A stretch of DNA of 64,000 bases from Arthrobacter sp. B2a2-09. Lineage in GTDB: Bacteria; Actinomycetota; Actinomycetes; Actinomycetales; Micrococcaceae. Under the pieces are notes generated by a model. It was not told where the DNA came from. It ran no database searches and saw nothing but the letters and a program-made list of their open reading frames with translations. The position numbers and the translations under genes are program-made. This document shows positions 61,163 to 64,000 of this stretch, in pieces. The DNA lies in assembly GCF_027587375.1 (NCBI RefSeq), contig NZ_JAMXIC010000020.1, positions 39,285 through 103,284 of the forward strand, read 5' to 3'. Numbering within the stretch: position 1 is the first letter of the stretch; each line of letters begins with the position of its first letter.

Positions 61163-62377
61163 TCAAATCCGCGGGCGGCCAGCCCAGCGACGCGCTTTGA
61201 GCGTTGCATGGAGTTCGAGCCGGGTCGCGCCATTCAGTGGATCTGCACCGATGAGCTGGCGGACCCTGGCCAGCCGGTTGTAGATGCTGCTGCGGTGCAA
61301 GTGGAGCTTCGCGGCCACGTCCTGCACGGAGCCGTCGCTGTCGTAGAGCAGTTCGAGCACGGGCAGCAGCTCGCCGTTGCGGTCCGCGTCCTCGATCTCT
61401 TGGAAATGCGCCGAGCCCGAATCGTCCCAGCCACCGGGAGCCTGTAGCCGTTCGAACAACTGGTAGATTCCGGCCGCACTGCTGTCCACGAGCTCGCCGA
61501 GCGGAGGATCGACGGCGGCAGCCTGGGCCGCGAGCTTCGATTGCCGGTACGCCCGAGCCAGTTGGCGGATGACTGAAAACGGTTCGCTGATGCCCAGGAT
61601 GACGCGGTCCACCTTCCGGCCGGCCCGCTTGGCGAGCTCCAATTGGTAGTGGACCAGGACCTGGGCATGCTCTGCCCGTCCGCCGGTTTCGCGGAACAAC
61701 AGGACCGAGTGCGTCTCGGTGCCGGCGCTGAAAAGCACGGAGTCGACGCCGATAGTAGCCTGCAGAGCGGCGGAACGGTGCGTCAGGGTCGCCGCGATCG
61801 GGTCTGAGACGCTGCCACTGTCCTCGGCGTCGAGCACGGTAACCAGCTGCCACGGTCCCCGGCCTTGGATCTCCTTCCATCCCGCCACGGCCGCCACCGC
61901 ATTGGACTCTCCCTGGCACGCAGCCAGGAATTCCTGCTCACGGCGGCGCCGGAACTCCGACTCGGCCGTATTGGAATCGAGCAGCAACCCCGCGAGGAGG
62001 TCCAGCTCGTCCCGGACGCCCGGCAACTCGGCGAGTATCGCCGTCGCGGTCTGCTCGTCAAGGTCCTGCTGGACCCAGAGGTACCCCACGCGGAATCCGC
62101 GCACCAGCAGCGGAACGCAGACGCGTCCCACCATCCCGAGTTCCTCATTGGCGGGCACGACGACGGGACGCACCGCGGTAGCGATGCCGTGCGAGAGCTG
62201 CCACGCACTGACGTCCACCGGGACCCGCTTGCTCAGGAGGAAATTCACGCGCACACGGTCGGCGTGGGACTGGTTGGAACTGTAGGCGAGCAGCACGCCG
62301 TCGAGGTCTTCCAGGGAGAGGCCGCGGCCCAACTTGAGTGCGACGTCCTCGACGATCTTCTCCACGTCCTGCTGCAT
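61163..62377 (-). CDS. PucR/CdaR family transcriptional regulator
   Basis: About 404 residues. A GAF-like/sensor N-terminal part, a GGDEF-like middle, and the C-terminal PucR HTH: VLELLYDSDGSVQDVAAKLHLHRSSIYNRLARVRQLIGADP. It diverges from alanine dehydrogenase, and PucR-type AdeR activates ald in Bacillus subtilis, so an alanine-sensing activator is the best guess. The start at 62377 was preferred over 62407. Confidence 0.85.
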   Translation of the reverse strand: MQQDVEKIVEDVALKLGRGLSLEDLDGVLLAYSSNQSHADRVRVNFLLSKRVPVDVSAWQLSHGIATAVRPVVVPANEELGMVGRVCVPLLVRGFRVGYLWVQQDLDEQTATAILAELPGVRDELDLLAGLLLDSNTAESEFRRRREQEFLAACQGESNAVAAVAGWKEIQGRGPWQLVTVLDAEDSGSVSDPIAATLTHRSAALQATIGVDSVLFSAGTETHSVLLFRETGGRAEHAQVLVHYQLELAKRAGRKVDRVILGISEPFSVIRQLARAYRQSKLAAQAAAVDPPLGELVDSSAAGIYQLFERLQAPGGWDDSGSAHFQEIEDADRNGELLPVLELLYDSDGSVQDVAAKLHLHRSSIYNRLARVRQLIGADPLNGATRLELHATLKARRWAGRPRI

Positions 62378-62418
62378 GGAGGAAACACTACTTTGCCCAA
62401 CGAACATCAGGCGACACC

Positions 62419-62459
62419 TGCCGCTCTCAACTTCGACAAATGTCGAGTTGCGAGCGGCA
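62419..62459. promoter_or_regulatory. operator-like dyad between pucR and ald
   Basis: TGCCGCTCTCAACTTCGAC faces GTCGAGTTGCGAGCGGCA with one bulge and one mismatch; the exact core is TCGACAAATGTCGA (62433-62446). Likely the site bound by the PucR regulator. Confidence 0.65.
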
Positions 62460-62597
62460 AAAACCCCGAAATTCCGGCGAACTCCGCGACGGCGGCGATC
62501 ACCTTTCCTGTCGCCTGGCTCACAGCGGATCTATTCTGGAATCACAGTCCCCCGCAGAGAAAAAGGCCGTTGAAGCCTTTCGAACATGGAGCCCAAA

Positions 62598-63716
62598 ATG
62601 ATCATCGGTGTCCCCAAAGAGATCAAGAACAACGAATTCCGCGTTGCCATCACGGCCGCGGGCGTTCACGAGTTCCGCACCCACGGCCACAGCGTGCTGG
62701 TGGAACGGGGCGCAGGCCTGGGCTCCGGTATCACGGACGAGGAATACGCGGTTGCCGGCGCCGAGATCGTGGCCGAAGCCGACGACGTCTGGGCACGCGC
62801 CGACATGGTCATGAAGGTCAAGGAACCCATCAAGGCCGAGTACCACCGCTTCCGCAAGGGCCTGATCCTCTTCACCTACCTGCACCTGGCCGCCGAGCCC
62901 GAGCTGACCCAGGAACTCATCAACTCCGGCGTCACGGCAATCGCCTACGAAACCGTCCAGGACGGCCGCACCCTGCCCCTGTTGGCACCGATGTCCGAGG
63001 TCGCCGGCCGCCTGTCGGTCGTCGTCGGCGCTTCCTCCCTCATGGCTCCGGCCGGTGGCAAGGGCGTGCTGCTGGGCGGCGTCCCGGGTGTCCGTCCGGC
63101 CAAGGTTGTTGTCCTCGGCGCCGGTGTTGCCGGTACCAACGCCGCCACCATGGCCCTTGGGCTCGGCGCCGATGTCACCATCATGGACATCAACATCAAC
63201 CGCCTCCGCGAGCTGGACGCCCTCTACCAGGGCCGCCTGAAGACGGTCGCTTCCAACGCGTACGAGATCGAGAAGTCAGTGGTCGACGCCGACCTCGTCA
63301 TCGGTTCCGTGCTGATCCCGGGCGCCAAGGCTCCCAAGCTGGTAACCAACGAGCTTGTCTCCCGCATGAAGCCCGGCTCCGTGCTGGTGGACATCGCCGT
63401 GGACCAGGGCGGCTGCTTCGAGGACACCCACCCCACCACGCACCAGGAACCCACGTACAAGGTCCACAACACGATCTTCTACTGCGTCGCCAACATGCCC
63501 GGCGCCGTTCCGAACACCTCCACCTACGCACTGACCAACGTCACCCTGCGCTACGCGGTGTCACTGGCCAACCTGGGCGTCAAGGCCGCGTTCGACCGCG
63601 ACCCCGCCCTGGCAGCCGGCCTCAACATCGCAGCAGGCAAGGTCACGCACCGCTCGGTTTCCGAGGCGCACAACCTGCCCCTCGTGGCCGACTGGCACAA
63701 CCTGGTTTCGGCTTAG
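62598..63716 (+). CDS. ald: alanine dehydrogenase
   Basis: A 372-residue NAD-dependent alanine dehydrogenase making pyruvate and ammonia from L-alanine. MIIGVPKEIKNNEFRVAIT at the start, MKVKEPIKAEY, the nucleotide loop VVVLGAGVAGTNAATMALGLGA and SVLVDIAVDQGGCFEDTHPTTH. The ATG at 62598 follows GGAG and gives the usual family length; an ATG four codons earlier is less likely. Confidence 0.95.
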   Translation: MIIGVPKEIKNNEFRVAITAAGVHEFRTHGHSVLVERGAGLGSGITDEEYAVAGAEIVAEADDVWARADMVMKVKEPIKAEYHRFRKGLILFTYLHLAAEPELTQELINSGVTAIAYETVQDGRTLPLLAPMSEVAGRLSVVVGASSLMAPAGGKGVLLGGVPGVRPAKVVVLGAGVAGTNAATMALGLGADVTIMDININRLRELDALYQGRLKTVASNAYEIEKSVVDADLVIGSVLIPGAKAPKLVTNELVSRMKPGSVLVDIAVDQGGCFEDTHPTTHQEPTYKVHNTIFYCVANMPGAVPNTSTYALTNVTLRYAVSLANLGVKAAFDRDPALAAGLNIAAGKVTHRSVSEAHNLPLVADWHNLVSA

Positions 63717-63741
63717 TTTCTTTATTGATCGACTGCTGAGC

Positions 63742-63773
63742 AACTGTCGTTTTGAACGCTCAGAACGACAGTT
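63742..63773 (+). repeat. TGTCGTT hairpin repeat, copy 2
   Basis: AACTGTCGTT and AACGACAGTT around loop TTGAACGCTCAG, 26 bases after the ald stop. Same architecture and nearly the same 12-base loop as the element at 42246. Likely the ald terminator. Confidence 0.75.
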
Positions 63774-63802
63774 ACGGAGCAATGGCTCACCCTTAACGAT
63801 CG

Positions 63803-63847
63803 CGACGGCGGGGTGCGGCTTCCATGGGAAGCGGCACCCCGCCGTCG
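63803..63847 (+). terminator. strong two-part GC hairpin
   Basis: CGACGGCGGGGTGC and GCACCCCGCCGTCG enclose a second stem GCTTCC / GGAAGC with an ATG loop. Second probable terminator after ald, just ahead of an array. Confidence 0.7.
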
Positions 63848-63859
63848 TGGTCCCCGCCG

Positions 63860-63939
63860 ACGCTCGCTCACTTATGTCGGTGTTTTTCGGAACGCTCGCT
63901 CACTTATGTCGGTGTTTTCCGGAACGCTCCCTCATCGTC
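63860..63939 (+). repeat. 32-base-period array, three units
   Basis: ACGCTCGCTCACTTAT begins at 63860 and 63892 with near-identical spacers (GTCGGTGTTTTTCGGA / GTCGGTGTTTTCCGGA); a diverged third core ACGCTCCCTCATCGTC is at 63924. All steps are 32. Confidence 0.85.
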
Positions 63940-63985
63940 AAGCTGGTTGTGAGTCATTCATTACCTGTTGATTGAAGGAGCCGGC

Positions 63986-64000
63986 GATGGCCGTTGATAA
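63986..64000 (+). CDS. start of a gene cut by the window edge
   Basis: ATG at 63986 preceded by GAAGGAG with ideal spacing; the first residues read MAVD. Too short to identify. Confidence 0.5.

Noticed and set aside
60418..61200. Frame-shifted continuation of the riboswitch-controlled gene
   Set aside because: The alternate frame gives Arg/Pro-rich sequence with no transglycosylase, LysM or NlpC/P60 motif, so I do not call a frameshift.
1..64000. tRNA, rRNA, IS element or prophage
   Set aside because: No tRNA-like cloverleaf, rRNA block, transposase, integrase or phage structural gene was recognised on either strand.

Overview
This is a high-GC window, almost certainly from a Micrococcaceae actinobacterium of the Arthrobacter / Paenarthrobacter / Pseudarthrobacter type. 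That placement is an inference from gene content and style: GTG starts, a DUF222-HNH gene, GluQRS, a mannitol PTS beside ptsI/ptsH, many MFS transporters and TetR/MarR/Lrp regulators, and an actinobacterial c-di-AMP riboswitch. It looks like ordinary chromosome rich in accessory catabolism. I saw no rRNA, tRNA, prophage, insertion sequence or cas gene.

Layout. 1-7.3 kb: L-fucose use by the non-phosphorylated route (fucosidase, ABC importer, L-fuconate dehydratase on the minus strand; diverging FAH hydrolase and SDR dehydrogenase). 7.4-10.7 kb: a GNAT-AAA+ fusion, a small membrane protein resembling Pyr4-type terpene cyclases, and LtrA. 10.7-13 kb: duplicated intergenic sequence and a HipBA module. 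13-18 kb: small membrane proteins, an HD hydrolase, a serine hydrolase, a quinone-oxidoreductase-like protein, GluQRS and a cold-shock-like protein. 18.3-26.7 kb: a 5-oxoprolinase (PxpABC) cluster with transporter, RraA-like protein, SDR, aminotransferase, TetR and Lrp regulators; two of its transcription units share a near-identical upstream motif. 26.8-32 kb: DUF222-HNH protein, Lrp/LysE pair and small genes. 32-38 kb: NarL-type two-component system, malic enzyme, TetR, MFS. 38-48 kb: RraA and many transporters. 47.8-53.9 kb: mannitol PTS (TetR, mtlA, mtlD) diverging from ptsI-ptsH. 54-60 kb: methyltransferase, acyl-CoA dehydrogenase and flavoprotein units, two of them with clear palindromic operators. 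59.7-61 kb: c-di-AMP riboswitch before a proline-rich anchored protein. 61-64 kb: PucR regulator divergent from alanine dehydrogenase.

The most unusual signal is non-coding. Seven intergenic blocks between 32 and 64 kb carry a 16-base core (ACGCTCGCTCACATAT and close variants) repeated with an exact 32-base period. In some blocks the 16-base spacers differ, in others they are duplicated. Several blocks contain facing copies that form hairpins, and terminal units often change to ACCCT. Three other intergenic repeat types are also present: a TGTCGTT hairpin with a 12-base loop, a 54-base tandem GC-rich repeat that supplies the end of one protein, and a 77-base duplication near hipBA.
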